A stretch of DNA of 19,795 nt from Clostridia bacterium (GCA_024699005.1 JAILQN010000161.1:1-19795), one strand, 5' to 3'; positions 1 through 10,327 are shown, numbered from the stretch's first letter. Notes: generated from the sequence alone by a model not told the origin. Translations and numbers: made by a program.

Positions 1-331
<331 letters not shown>

Positions 332-559
332 TGTATCTAATCGCTTGCCTCAGCCTTCCGGCCTCATCCAGCGCTTAAACCATAATCAGAGCTTTCTTCT
401 TAGCTCTTATGATAGCAGGACCTTCCGGTCCCGCCGAGTACGTCATTGCTGACTTTACCAAATTAATTTCAGGGTACTTCTTGTTCGTCGTTATTTAATT
501 TTCAAGGTCCTTGCGACACGATCTGAAACCGCCGTTTGCGAACGCCGTTTTCAAAGTGC
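332..559 (-). other. 16S rRNA leader (precursor 5' region)
   Basis: This non-coding stretch lies between the rRNA promoter and the mature 16S end. On the transcribed (minus) strand it holds hairpins: an 8-bp stem with a GGAA (GNRA-type) loop at 415-434, a 6-bp stem AGAGCT/AGCTCT at 388-407, and a short GCC-GGAA-GGC hairpin near 354-363. A boxA-like motif (GACCTTGAAAATT, 498-510) resembles rRNA antitermination sites. A second boxA-like string (GCACTTTGAAAAC, 547-559) sits at the predicted transcript start. An 8-bp direct repeat CGCCGTTT occurs at 530-537 and 543-550. No gene is seen. Precursor processing would need the 16S trailer, which lies outside the window. Confidence 0.75.
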
Positions 560-620
560 TTGAGTAATATATCACTTCGTAAAGCGTTTGTCAAGAATTT
601 TTTTAATTTTTTTTTGACTT
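559..620 (-). promoter_or_regulatory. rRNA operon promoter with UP element
   Basis: On the minus strand there is TTGACA (589-594), a 17-bp spacer and TATATT (566-571), with a predicted transcript start near 559. Directly upstream of the -35 is a nearly unbroken A/T tract (about 595-620 as read on the plus strand), the expected form of an UP element bound by the RNA polymerase alpha C-terminal domains. The rsmG stop codon lies only 37 bp upstream of the -35, so the UP element nearly abuts rsmG. Confidence 0.87.
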
Positions 621-631
621 TTTTCTGACAA

Positions 632-1285
632 TTATTTTTTTACGAAAATCAGCGTCCTTTTGTCGCCGTTAGTAAGCTCATATTCTGTTTTTTCCGGAGC
701 TTTCAGACCAGTTTTTTCTGCGGCTTTACAACCTTTATTATATTCTTCTTCAGATATTTCTCCTTTATAGGCTGCAAACATACCGCCGGGAGAAAGCAGG
801 GGAGCCGCATATCCGATCAAAATTTCGAATTTTGTCACTGCTCTGGCGGTAATCAGATCAAAACTGCTTTTATATCCGTCATTTTTTCCGAGTTCTTCCG
901 CGCGTATATGAATAGTCTTTGCGCTGAGTCCGAATTCATTTATAACGCTTTCGGCAAAACGGATTTTTTTGCCTACCGAATCGATAAGTACTCCTTTTAT
1001 ATCCTGCCGCGCAATAAGCAGCGGCAGAGCCGGTACGCCTCCGCCTGTGCCGATATCAAGATAATTTGCACCGCGTACGATATCGGCAAACCTGTACAGA
1101 GCAAGACTGTCTTCTATATGTTTTACAATAATATCATCCGGATCTGTGATACGTGTTATGTTTATCCTTTTATTGAAGTCGATCATCATTTCCGCGAAGG
1201 TATTATACATCTCCGTTATTTCAGCCGTAGGATCGACGCCGCAGGATATTATGCTGTTTATAAGTTTTTCTCTGTTCAGAAGCAT
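632..1285 (-). CDS. rsmG: 16S rRNA (guanine-527-N7)-methyltransferase RsmG
   Basis: This cytoplasmic SAM-dependent enzyme makes m7G at position 527 (E. coli numbering) of 16S rRNA; its loss in other bacteria gives low-level streptomycin resistance. At 217 aa it is near the family size (about 207-239). Visible features are the family motifs NKRINIT (residues 38-44) and KHIEDSL (55-61), the SAM-binding glycine loop YLDIGTGGGVPALPL (about 75-89), and a downstream ITARAV segment. The start ATG at 1285 is preceded by a good GAGGAG ribosome binding site. The gene diverges from dnaA and runs toward the rRNA operon whose product it modifies. The usual mnmE-mnmG partners and parAB/noc are not next to it here. 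No convincing promoter was found in the 133-bp gap shared with dnaA. Confidence 0.95.
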   Translation of the reverse strand: MLLNREKLINSIISCGVDPTAEITEMYNTFAEMMIDFNKRINITRITDPDDIIVKHIEDSLALYRFADIVRGANYLDIGTGGGVPALPLLIARQDIKGVLIDSVGKKIRFAESVINEFGLSAKTIHIRAEELGKNDGYKSSFDLITARAVTKFEILIGYAAPLLSPGGMFAAYKGEISEEEYNKGCKAAEKTGLKAPEKTEYELTNGDKRTLIFVKK

Positions 1286-1308
1286 TTTTTCTCCTCTATT
1301 ATTTTTAC

Positions 1309-1344
1309 TTGAAATATTATTTGTTTTATGTTATAGTATTTTGT
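1309..1344 (+). promoter_or_regulatory. dnaA promoter
   Basis: TTGAAA (1309-1314), a 17-bp spacer and TATAGT (1332-1337) match a housekeeping sigma-A promoter. The predicted transcript start near 1344 leaves a leader of about 75 nt before the dnaA ATG. No TTTTGMACA or TTATCCACA-type boxes were seen in this gap, so initiator autoregulation at this promoter is not evident. Confidence 0.72.
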
Positions 1345-1418
1345 CTATAAGTATTTTCGAATTATCTGTCCTATCGGCTCACAGCCTTTTCTTTATAAAA
1401 TATATATATCAAAAAACT

Positions 1419-2765
1419 ATGGAATCATTTAACGAACTCTGGAGCAGTATACTCCTTTATATAAAAGAAAATATTTCCGAAGCGGCTTACAACGTGTGTT
1501 TTTCGGATGACTCTATAAAATCCGCCGATTATAAAGACGGAAAAATCCTGATCACGGTACGAAATGAGTTCAAAAAAGGACTTATTGAATACCAGATGAA
1601 GGATATTATCCATGAAGCCATCCTGAACATAATCGGATTCAGTATAGATTACAGTGTGACTCTTGAAAGCGAAACCGTAAAATCCGAAGATCACTACGAC
1701 GATACTCGTACGGTACAGGATAACGGAGACGTTTTCGGTCTGCCGGGTTCCGATAAATTCAGATTTGACAACTTCGTTGTCGGCGATTCCAACAAATTTG
1801 CTTATTCCGCAGCCTACAGAGTCGCAACGGAAGAACCTTTGGGAAGCGTTTTCAATCCTCTCTTTATTTACGGAGGCTCCGGTCTGGGCAAGACCCATCT
1901 CATGTCCGCAATTCAGACAGAGCTGCGCAGACGCAATCCGAATTACACGATGAAGTATACCACGTTCGAGAATTTTATGAACGAATTCATCATGTCGATC
2001 CAGCACAGCACTACCGAAAATTTCCGCAAACTGTACCGGAACGTGGACGCTCTTTTTATTGACGACATCCAGTTTATCAAATCAAGAGAGAGAACACAAG
2101 AGGAATTTTTCCACACTTTCAACGACATAATCAATTCCTCCGGACTTATAGTAATCACTTCCGATTGCCCTCCGCGTGATCTTACCACTCTTACAGATCG
2201 CATCAGGTCACGGTTCGAAGCAGGTCTTATCACGGATATCCAGCCGCCGGATATCGAGACGAGGATAGCAATTATCAACAAGAACTGCGAAACGCACGGC
2301 CTTAAGCTTCCTAAACAGGCTATAAATCTCATAGCTGACAAGATATCAAAAAATATCCGTCAGATAGAAGGCGTTATCAATAAACTCGCAGCACTTGAAT
2401 CCCTGACAGGCGTAACTCCGTCCACGGATACCGTCCGCGGTGTGATCAACGATTTTGAACAAAGCGAAAAACTCGAATCGGAGACTGTCGAGGAGATAAT
2501 CAGGTACGTAGCGGACTACTATGACGTTGAAGTCTCGGACCTTACTTCAAAAAACCGCAGCGCTAACATTGTAAACGCCAGGAACGTATGCTTTTTCGTA
2601 ATAAAACAGATCACCGCTATGTCATATAAAGCGATAGGGGAGAGGTTTTCCGACAGAGAACACTCAACAGTTATCCACTCTATAGACGTTCTTTCCGATA
2701 AAATGAAAAGCGACACCCGCCTGAGAAACAGTGTGAACGATATAATACGTCACTTTCAGGACTGA
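1419..2765 (+). CDS. dnaA: chromosomal replication initiator protein DnaA
   Basis: DnaA is the AAA+ initiator that binds boxes in oriC, oligomerises with ATP and melts the origin. The 448-aa length is typical. Domain I covers about residues 1-85, with a short acidic linker to about 110. The AAA+ core has Walker A GGSGLGKTH (152-160), Walker B LFIDDIQF (212-219) and the arginine-finger region RIRSRF (261-266). Domain IV is the C-terminal helix-turn-helix. Start choice: ATG 1419 gives the standard N-terminus MESFNELW, while the open frame upstream has no homology. The start has no clear Shine-Dalgarno; the leader there is A/T-rich. Oddity: domain IV reads NARN where others have (A/F)RPRQ or FPRQ, and EHST (414-417) where the near-universal motif is DHTT; these lie in the DNA-contacting helices. 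Confidence 0.98.
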   Translation: MESFNELWSSILLYIKENISEAAYNVCFSDDSIKSADYKDGKILITVRNEFKKGLIEYQMKDIIHEAILNIIGFSIDYSVTLESETVKSEDHYDDTRTVQDNGDVFGLPGSDKFRFDNFVVGDSNKFAYSAAYRVATEEPLGSVFNPLFIYGGSGLGKTHLMSAIQTELRRRNPNYTMKYTTFENFMNEFIMSIQHSTTENFRKLYRNVDALFIDDIQFIKSRERTQEEFFHTFNDIINSSGLIVITSDCPPRDLTTLTDRIRSRFEAGLITDIQPPDIETRIAIINKNCETHGLKLPKQAINLIADKISKNIRQIEGVINKLAALESLTGVTPSTDTVRGVINDFEQSEKLESETVEEIIRYVADYYDVEVSDLTSKNRSANIVNARNVCFFVIKQITAMSYKAIGERFSDREHSTVIHSIDVLSDKMKSDTRLRNSVNDIIRHFQD

Positions 2766-2769
2766 TACG

Positions 2770-2785
2770 TGTTTCACGTGAAACA
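2770..2785. promoter_or_regulatory. parS: parS site 1 (ParB/Spo0J binding)
   Basis: TGTTTCACGTGAAACA is a perfect 16-bp palindrome matching the conserved bacterial parS consensus (TGTTNCACGTGAAACA). It starts 5 bp after the dnaA stop codon. ParB nucleates here, spreads, and recruits SMC and ParA for segregation of the origin. An identical copy lies in recF. Confidence 0.92.
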
Positions 2786-2795
2786 TTTGAACTGT

Positions 2796-2834
2796 TTTTG
2801 AACATTGTGCACAAAGTTTTGAACATTTTTAACA
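2796..2834 (+). promoter_or_regulatory. Left DnaA-box cluster (variant 9-mers)
   Basis: Four same-orientation 9-mers lie almost edge to edge: TTTTGAACA (2796-2804), TTGTGCACA (2805-2813), three bases AAG, TTTTGAACA (2817-2825), TTTTTAACA (2826-2834). A weaker ATTTGAACT (2785-2793) precedes them and an inverted match (AATTGAACA on the minus strand) is at 2861-2869. TTGTGCACA differs from TTATNCACA at position 3 only. The TTTTGAACA copies differ at positions 3 and 6. The two exact copies are 21 bp apart, about two helical turns, so they face the same side of DNA. Confidence 0.7.
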
Positions 2835-2876
2835 ACCGGATATTTTTATAATGTAAACAATGTTCAATTTACAATT

Positions 2877-2898
2877 ATTTAAACATGATTTAAACATG
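2877..2898 (+). repeat. 11-bp tandem repeat in oriC
   Basis: ATTTAAACATG occurs twice back to back (2877-2887 and 2888-2898), followed by ATTTTTTATC. The unit is A/T-rich and contains ATTTAAACA, itself close to the TTTTGAACA boxes. It may be weak DnaA-binding sites or an easily melted segment; the role is inferred from position only. Confidence 0.75.
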
Positions 2899-2908
2899 AT
2901 TTTTTATC

Positions 2909-2946
2909 GCAAAACGGCGCGTTGACCGGGCATAAATCCGTTTTGC
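2909..2946. repeat. 9-bp inverted repeat in oriC
   Basis: GCAAAACGG (2909-2917) and CCGTTTTGC (2938-2946) form a perfect 9-bp inverted repeat with a 20-nt GC-rich loop. The right arm overlaps the DnaA-box-like TTTTGCACA at 2941. There is no T-run after it, so it is not a standard terminator. It could be a protein-binding site or a structured DNA/RNA element. Confidence 0.7.
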
Positions 2947-2958
2947 ACATTTTGAACA
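2941..2958 (+). promoter_or_regulatory. Tandem DnaA boxes beside the DnaA-trios
   Basis: TTTTGCACA (2941-2949) and TTTTGAACA (2950-2958) abut and share orientation. The first differs from TTATNCACA only at position 3. They are followed by GCGT and then the trio tract, which is the arrangement that loads DnaA onto single-stranded DNA in the B. subtilis origin. Confidence 0.75.
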
Positions 2959-2981
2959 GCGTTTATTACTATTACTAAAAT
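2952..2981 (+). promoter_or_regulatory. Possible dnaN promoter overlapping the unwinding element
   Basis: TTGAAC (2952-2957), an 18-bp spacer and TAAAAT (2976-2981) form a moderate sigma-A-like promoter upstream of dnaN. Both hexamers overlap origin elements (DnaA box, trios), so the match may be a by-product of A/T-richness. Readthrough from dnaA is the alternative. Confidence 0.35.
2963..2977 (+). promoter_or_regulatory. DnaA-trio element (origin unwinding)
   Basis: TTATTACTATTACTA reads on the opposite strand as 3'-AAT-AAT-GAT-AAT-GAT-5', five consecutive DnaA-trios (3'-[G/A]AT-5'). It begins 5 bp after a DnaA box and runs into AAAATATATATTG. DnaA is known to assemble on such triplets in single-stranded DNA to open the origin. 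The melted region would extend toward dnaN. Confidence 0.8.
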
Positions 2982-3008
2982 ATATATTGTTATCATAGGA
3001 GAATCGCC

Positions 3009-4106
3009 ATGCACATCATATGTAATACATCCGAACTGACAGAAGCCGTACTGAACGCTCAGATGGCTGCCGGAACAAAAACTACCTCTCAGATACTTGA
3101 AGGCCTGCTTTTTGAAACCGGAGACGACAGTATCAAAATAACAGGATATAATCAGGATATAGGTATAGTAACGAAGGTCGGAGCCGAAATCGTTGAATCC
3201 GGAAATATAGTTATTAATGCAAAGATCCTGGGAAATATACTCAGGCTGCTTCCGTACGAGAGAGTCATAATCAAATCAGACGACAGGATGCGTATCCAGA
3301 TCGAAAGCGCGAATATCAATTATGAGCTTATGGGCATGGCGGCGAAGGATTATCCCGAGCTTCCGCTGATGAGCGATCCGAGCGAAATTTCCGTTCAGGG
3401 CGGAGTTCTTAAGGATATGATCCGCAGAACGGTGTTTTCCGCAGCTGTCACAGATGTTAAGGCCGTGCATAAAGGAATAAAGTTCGAGGTCAATCCCGGG
3501 GAGCTTGTGTTTGTGGCTATAGATTCGCACAGATTGGCGATCAGGCGCGAATTCCTTAATTATAACGGCCCGAAGGATGAGTTCGTGGTGCCTTCCGATA
3601 CCATGCAGCAGGTACAGAAGCTGATAACGGAAGACGAAGAAGACGTGGTCATCAGACGCGGCAGGCGCGACGTACAATTCATTATAGGGGATTATACTGT
3701 ATATTCAAGGCTGCTTGAAGGCGAGTTTATGCGCTATTCATCCATACTTCCGTCAAAATATGCGCTTCAGGTCAAAATAAATACCGCTGAGTGCATCTCG
3801 GCCGTAGAAAGAACTTCCGTAATGATCAGCGAACGCATAAAAGCGCCTCTGAAACTTGATATAACAGACAATACTGTCAATATCTCCACCGAGACCGAGA
3901 ACGGAAGTTCAGAAAACATGATCTCATGCGAAAAAACAGGTCAGGATCTTGTTATCGGCGTGCAGTCCAGATTTATTCTCGACGCGCTCCGGGCTGCGGA
4001 TGACGAGGAAGTCTATATCAATTTCAACGGCAAGGTGGATCCCATCTGTATCATGCCTCTTGATAACGATTCTTACTTTTATCTTATACTGCCGGTAAGG
4101 CTTTGA
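3009..4106 (+). CDS. dnaN: DNA polymerase III beta subunit (sliding clamp)
   Basis: DnaN is the ring-shaped clamp that tethers DNA polymerase III to template DNA and serves as a docking hub for replication and repair proteins. The 365-aa product has the usual family length and the three repeated clamp subdomains, each about 120 residues. The end, FYLILPVRL, is the standard clamp C-terminus (other clamps end in MPMRL or LPVRT-like strings). The start ATG at 3009 has AGGAGA at 2998-3003 as a strong ribosome binding site. It sits just downstream of the oriC unwinding element, so its early transcript may run through DNA that opens at initiation. yaaA begins 9 bp after its stop. I see no truncation. 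Confidence 0.98.
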   Translation: MHIICNTSELTEAVLNAQMAAGTKTTSQILEGLLFETGDDSIKITGYNQDIGIVTKVGAEIVESGNIVINAKILGNILRLLPYERVIIKSDDRMRIQIESANINYELMGMAAKDYPELPLMSDPSEISVQGGVLKDMIRRTVFSAAVTDVKAVHKGIKFEVNPGELVFVAIDSHRLAIRREFLNYNGPKDEFVVPSDTMQQVQKLITEDEEDVVIRRGRRDVQFIIGDYTVYSRLLEGEFMRYSSILPSKYALQVKINTAECISAVERTSVMISERIKAPLKLDITDNTVNISTETENGSSENMISCEKTGQDLVIGVQSRFILDALRAADDEEVYINFNGKVDPICIMPLDNDSYFYLILPVRL

Positions 4107-4115
4107 TTTGCTCAG

Positions 4116-4346
4116 ATGCATAATGTTTTGATCACATCGGAGTTTATAAAGCTCGATTCTTTTCTGAAGCTTTGCGGTGAAGCGGGTTCCGGCGGTATCG
4201 CAAAAATGATGATATCGGACGGTTTGGTTTCGGTAAACGGTGAGACCTGTCTTATGCGCGGGAAAAAGCTTCGTTCCGGCGACACCGTTGATATCGGCGG
4301 CAATACATATACGGTGTGTTCCGAATACAGCGAAAATGATAATTAA
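4116..4346 (+). CDS. yaaA: S4-domain RNA-binding protein YaaA
   Basis: This 76-aa protein is almost entirely an S4 RNA-binding domain. The pattern IKLDSFLKLCGEAGSGG, then ISDGLVSVNGE, then RGKKLRSGDTVDIGG is the S4 fold core, with a basic K-K-L-R stretch. In Firmicutes this small gene lies between dnaN and recF and is linked to ribosome assembly; its exact RNA target is not established. The only upstream signal is a weak AAGG in the dnaN tail, so translation is probably coupled to dnaN. The 3' end overlaps the recF start by 11 bp, suggesting further coupling. Confidence 0.9.
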   Translation: MHNVLITSEFIKLDSFLKLCGEAGSGGIAKMMISDGLVSVNGETCLMRGKKLRSGDTVDIGGNTYTVCSEYSENDN

Positions 4347-5447
4347 ACGGGCTTATTTTGAAAACTTCAGGAATTTAAAGGAATGTGAGATAGTACCCTG
4401 TGAAAACATAAATATAATATGCGGAAATAATGCACAGGGAAAAACAAACATTCTGGAAGGCATATGGCTTTTTTCGGGGTTCAGGAGCTTCAGGGGATCG
4501 AAAGATAATGAACTTATCTCGTTTGATTCTGATTTTTTTTCGAATTCACTCGAATTTTACGCTTCCGACAGGCTTCAGAAAGCCAGAATGGCTGTTTCAA
4601 AACAACAGCGCAGAATAATTCTTAACGACGTTCCGCTCAGACTTACGTCTGAACTTATAGGTTCCTTCTGCTGCGTTGTTTTTTCGCCGTCCTATTTATC
4701 CCTTGTAAAGGGAGGTCCGAACGAAAGAAGAAGATTTACAGATACTGCGATATGTCAGATAATGCCTTCCTACGCCGGCGTGATGAAAAAATTCACAAGG
4801 CTCATGGATCAGCGCAATTATCTTATAAAAGAAATAAAGCGCGGCAGAGCGCAGGTAAGTGAGCTTGATATCTGGGATGAGCAGCTTTGCGAAGTGGAGG
4901 CGAAGATAGCCAACGAACGGATATTCTATATAAATGAGATCGCGCAGTACGTAAACGAGATACATTCGGGTCTCTCCGGTCAATCGGAGAATATAGAACT
5001 AAAATATCTTACGCGGGTCGGCAAATATTTTAAAGAGACTGTTGAGATATCTCAGGAAGAAATACTCCGGAATCTGAAAAACAACGTGGATAAGGATCTT
5101 TTCAACGGTATGACTATGACCGGAGTTCATCATGATGAGATAGAAATAACGGTAAACGGCAAAAATATAAAAAAATTCGGGTCTCAGGGCCAGCAGAGAT
5201 CCGCGGTCTTAGCCCTTAAACTTGCCGAAGCGGAAAAGCTCAGGGATATTTCGGGAGAGGAACCTGTTATTCTTCTGGATGATGTAATGAGCGAGCTTGA
5301 CGAACACAGACAGGACTATATTCTGAACCACATAGCAGACAGACAGGTATTTATAACGTGCTGCGATCCTTCGACCGTTCCGAGACTTAATACGGGGTAC
5401 GTATTCAGAGTGGAAAACGGAAATGTTTCACGTGAAACAAACAGATA

Positions 5448-5448
<1 letters not shown>
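4336..5448 (+). CDS. recF: DNA replication and repair protein RecF
   Basis: RecF is an SMC/ABC-like ATPase that works with RecO and RecR to load RecA at single-strand gaps and stalled forks. The 370-aa product starts MIIKRAYFENFRNL, a typical RecF N-terminus. It has Walker A GNNAQGKT (residues 30-37), the ABC signature SQGQQRS (283-289) and Walker B VILLDDV with D315 and D316, followed by SELD. ATG 4336 is chosen over upstream ATGs because it gives the family N-terminus and overlaps yaaA. The last codons contain a perfect parS palindrome (encoding VSRET), so the C-terminal tail is shaped by a DNA site rather than protein function alone. The TAA stop overlaps the remB start (TAATG). Confidence 0.97.
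5424..5439. promoter_or_regulatory. parS: parS site 2, inside the recF 3' end
   Basis: The same perfect 16-bp palindrome TGTTTCACGTGAAACA as at 2770-2785 lies within the recF coding sequence, 7 bp before the stop triplet. Two identical sites about 2.65 kb apart bracket the dnaN-recF segment and mark this as origin-proximal ParB-loading DNA. Confidence 0.92.
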
Positions 5449-7720
<2,272 letters not shown>

Positions 7721-7737
7721 TACAGCGAGGGGAACAG

Positions 7738-10305
7738 ATGGCAGACGATTATAATAACGAGAATGTAAATAACGGCGAAGAATTCGACGAAAACACGATA
7801 ATCGACGAGGAAACGGAGGAGGCCGCCCTTAACGGCGAGCTGACTTCATCCTCCGGCGGCAAACTTATCAACGTGGATATAAACAGGGAGATGAAAAAAT
7901 CCTTCCTGGATTATTCCATGTCCGTCATAACCTCGCGCGCCCTTCCGGACGTGCGTGACGGTCTGAAGCCGGTGCACAGGCGCATCCTGTACACTATGTT
8001 CGAGAACAAACTGTTCCCGAACACTGCCTACCGCAAGTGTGCGGACACCGTAGGCACCGTTCTGGGACGCTATCATCCCCACGGTGACGCCTCGGTGTAC
8101 GACGCCATGGTCCGTCTCGCCCAGGATTTCTCCATGAGATATACTCTTGTGGACGGTCACGGCAACTTCGGCTCGGTGGACGGCGATCCGCCGGCGGCTT
8201 ACAGGTACACCGAATCCAGAATGAGCAAGCTCTCTCTGGAAATGTTACGCGACATTGACGAGGATACTGTCGATTTTATACCCAATTATGACGACCGTCT
8301 GAAGGAACCGACCGTTCTTCCGTCCAAATTCCCGAACCTGCTTGTAAACGGCTCCACGGGTATAGCCGTCGGTATGGCGACGAATATCCCGCCGCACAAT
8401 CTGGGCGAGGTCATAGACGCCATATTCTGTCTGATGGACAATCCCGACGTCGGTCTGGACGATCTTATGCAGTACGTGAAGGGACCGGATTTCCCCACCG
8501 CCGGCATCATCATGGGCAAAGCCGGCATCCGCGCCGCCTATGGCACCGGCCGCGGCAAGATCACCCTCCGCGCCAGGGCGGAGATAGTCGAGACCAAAAA
8601 CGACAGATTCCAGATACACATAACCGAGCTGCCTTACCAGGTCAACAAAGCGAAGCTCATCGTCGATATAGCGAACCTTGTAAAGGATAAACGCATAGAG
8701 GGCATATCCGACGTAAACGATTATTCCAACCGCGAAGGCATGAGCGTTATCGTCGACCTTAAACGAGACGCCAACCCGCAGGTCATACTGAATCAGCTGT
8801 ATCAGTTCACTCAGCTGCAGATAAGCTACGGCATAATCATGCTTGCGCTGGTGGACGGAGTTCCGAAGATCCTCACGCTGAAAGACGCTCTTAAGTATTA
8901 TCTTGACCATCAGATGGACGTCCTTCTGCGCAGAACCCGTTTCAGGCTTAAAAAAGCCCAGGACAGGGCGCATATACTTGAGGGACTTCTGAAAGCTCTG
9001 GACGTTATCGACGAAGTCATCGCGATACTCAGAGCTTCCAAAAGCATCCAGGAGGGCAAGGAGGCCCTTATGACCCGCTTCGGCTTTGACGATATCCAGG
9101 CGACTCACATCGTTCAGATGCGTTTAGGGCAGCTGACGGGTCTGGAGAGGCAGAAGCTGGAGGACGAGCAGGCTGAGCTTGCCCTTAAGATAGCCGAATA
9201 TAACGAGATCCTCTCCTCGAAAGAAAAAGCCATGAGCGTAATAAAAGAGGAACTCGGCGAGATCCGCGATAAATACGCCGACGACCGTCTGACCGAGATT
9301 CAGGCGGTATCCGGCGAAGTGGATATAGAGGACCTTATCCCGGTGGAGGACTGCATCTATACGCTCACCACCATGGGATATATCAAACGTCAGAACGTGG
9401 ATACCTACCGTCTGCAGAGACGCGGCGGCAGGGGTATCTCCGGTATGACGCGCCGCGAGGATGATATAGCCGAGACGATGTTCACCGCCTCATCGCACGA
9501 CAGCCTTATGTTTTATACGTCGCGCGGGCGGGCGTTCACCCTCAAGGGCTGGCAGATAGGGGAGAGCAGCCGCAATTCCAAGGGCACGAATATCGTGAAT
9601 CTGCTTCCGCTTGATCCGGACGAGAGAGTCACCACCATGATCCCCGTCCCGAAAGAAGGGGAAAACAACTATATCTGCATGCTGACAAGGCGCGGTCTTA
9701 TCAAGAGGATGAACCTCAACGATATCGACCTGACAAGGATACGCCGCGTCGGAATAAGGGTCATAACCCTGCGTGAGGACGACGAACTGCTGTTCGTGCG
9801 CCATACCGCAGGCAGCGACGACCTCTTTATAGCCACAAAGGACGGTAAGGGACTGCGGTTCAACGAAGAGGATCTTCGTTCCACGGGCAGGACCTCCATG
9901 GGCAATATAGCGATAAGATTCCGCGGAGACGATGAGTGTGTGGGCATGGAGCCGGTCAATGAGGACACCATGCTTCTCACCGTGAGCGAGACGGGCTTCG
10001 GCAGACGTACGAAAGCCGGCGAGTTTGCCCTGCAGTCGAGAGGCGGCCTGGGCAAGATCAATTATCACACCGAAAAATACGGCAGAGTCGCCGCGATCAA
10101 GAGCGTAAACGAAGGCGAGGACGTGATTCTTATTTCCGAATCCGGCGTGATAATCAGGATACCTTCCGACAGTATCAGCGAGATTTCAAGGACAGGTAAA
10201 GGTGTAAAGGTTATGAATTTAGGCGAGGGCGACAGGGTAGTCAATATAACCACCCTTGCCGCGGAGCAGGATACGGAAGAAGAAGTATCGGCGGATAACG
10301 AATAA
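7738..10305 (+). CDS. gyrA: DNA gyrase subunit A
   Basis: GyrA is the DNA-cleaving and wrapping subunit. The 855-aa product has the winged-helix cleavage domain with catalytic Tyr157 (RYTES) and a C-terminal beta-pinwheel. The GyrA-box QRRGGRG marks it as gyrase rather than topoisomerase IV. ATG 7738 is preferred because AGGGG at 7728-7732 is correctly spaced; the open frame extends to a TTG at 7717 without such support. In the quinolone-resistance region the sequence is [10 protein letters not shown], so the position equal to E. coli Ser83 is alanine (A118), with serine next to it, as in Mycobacterium tuberculosis. The first 45 or so residues are an acidic D/E/N-rich extension, as in GyrB. 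The start follows the gyrB stop by 17 bp, so the two are co-transcribed. Confidence 0.97.
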   Translation: MADDYNNENVNNGEEFDENTIIDEETEEAALNGELTSSSGGKLINVDINREMKKSFLDYSMSVITSRALPDVRDGLKPVHRRILYTMFENKLFPNTAYRKCADTVGTVLGRYHPHGDASVYDAMVRLAQDFSMRYTLVDGHGNFGSVDGDPPAAYRYTESRMSKLSLEMLRDIDEDTVDFIPNYDDRLKEPTVLPSKFPNLLVNGSTGIAVGMATNIPPHNLGEVIDAIFCLMDNPDVGLDDLMQYVKGPDFPTAGIIMGKAGIRAAYGTGRGKITLRARAEIVETKNDRFQIHITELPYQVNKAKLIVDIANLVKDKRIEGISDVNDYSNREGMSVIVDLKRDANPQVILNQLYQFTQLQISYGIIMLALVDGVPKILTLKDALKYYLDHQMDVLLRRTRFRLKKAQDRAHILEGLLKALDVIDEVIAILRASKSIQEGKEALMTRFGFDDIQATHIVQMRLGQLTGLERQKLEDEQAELALKIAEYNEILSSKEKAMSVIKEELGEIRDKYADDRLTEIQAVSGEVDIEDLIPVEDCIYTLTTMGYIKRQNVDTYRLQRRGGRGISGMTRREDDIAETMFTASSHDSLMFYTSRGRAFTLKGWQIGESSRNSKGTNIVNLLPLDPDERVTTMIPVPKEGENNYICMLTRRGLIKRMNLNDIDLTRIRRVGIRVITLREDDELLFVRHTAGSDDLFIATKDGKGLRFNEEDLRSTGRTSMGNIAIRFRGDDECVGMEPVNEDTMLLTVSETGFGRRTKAGEFALQSRGGLGKINYHTEKYGRVAAIKSVNEGEDVILISESGVIIRIPSDSISEISRTGKGVKVMNLGEGDRVVNITTLAAEQDTEEEVSADNE

Positions 10306-10327
10306 ACCATACATCTGAGGTGTTGAT

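Larger units (their letters stand above)
2766..3008. other. oriC: oriC, origin of replication (dnaA-dnaN intergenic)
   Basis: This 243-bp non-coding region between dnaA and dnaN has the layout of a bacterial origin. From left to right it contains a parS palindrome, a cluster of abutting DnaA-box-like 9-mers (2796-2834), an A/T-rich stretch with an 11-bp tandem repeat (2877-2898), and a short GC-rich island inside a 9-bp inverted repeat (2909-2946). Two abutting boxes (2941-2958), a GCGT spacer, DnaA-trios (2963-2977) and an AT tract follow up to the dnaN ribosome binding site. Position, box orientation and the box / GC / trio / AT-rich order match the basal unwinding system known from B. subtilis oriC. 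Boxes deviate from TTATNCACA, so assignment rests on repetition and position as well as sequence. Confidence 0.87.

Noticed and set aside
1286..1418. Riboswitch or structured leader before dnaA
   Set aside because: The stretch is A/T-rich with a plain promoter; I saw no stable conserved stem pattern.
2671..2679. TTATCCACT, one base from the canonical DnaA box, inside dnaA
   Set aside because: It encodes part of the conserved STVIHS segment of domain IV and stands alone; a single near-match in coding DNA is not good evidence for a functional box.
8245..9108. Long antisense open frames over gyrA, dnaA and the GH36 gene
   Set aside because: They have no family features or start signals and lie opposite well-supported genes; they reflect codon bias of the sense strand.
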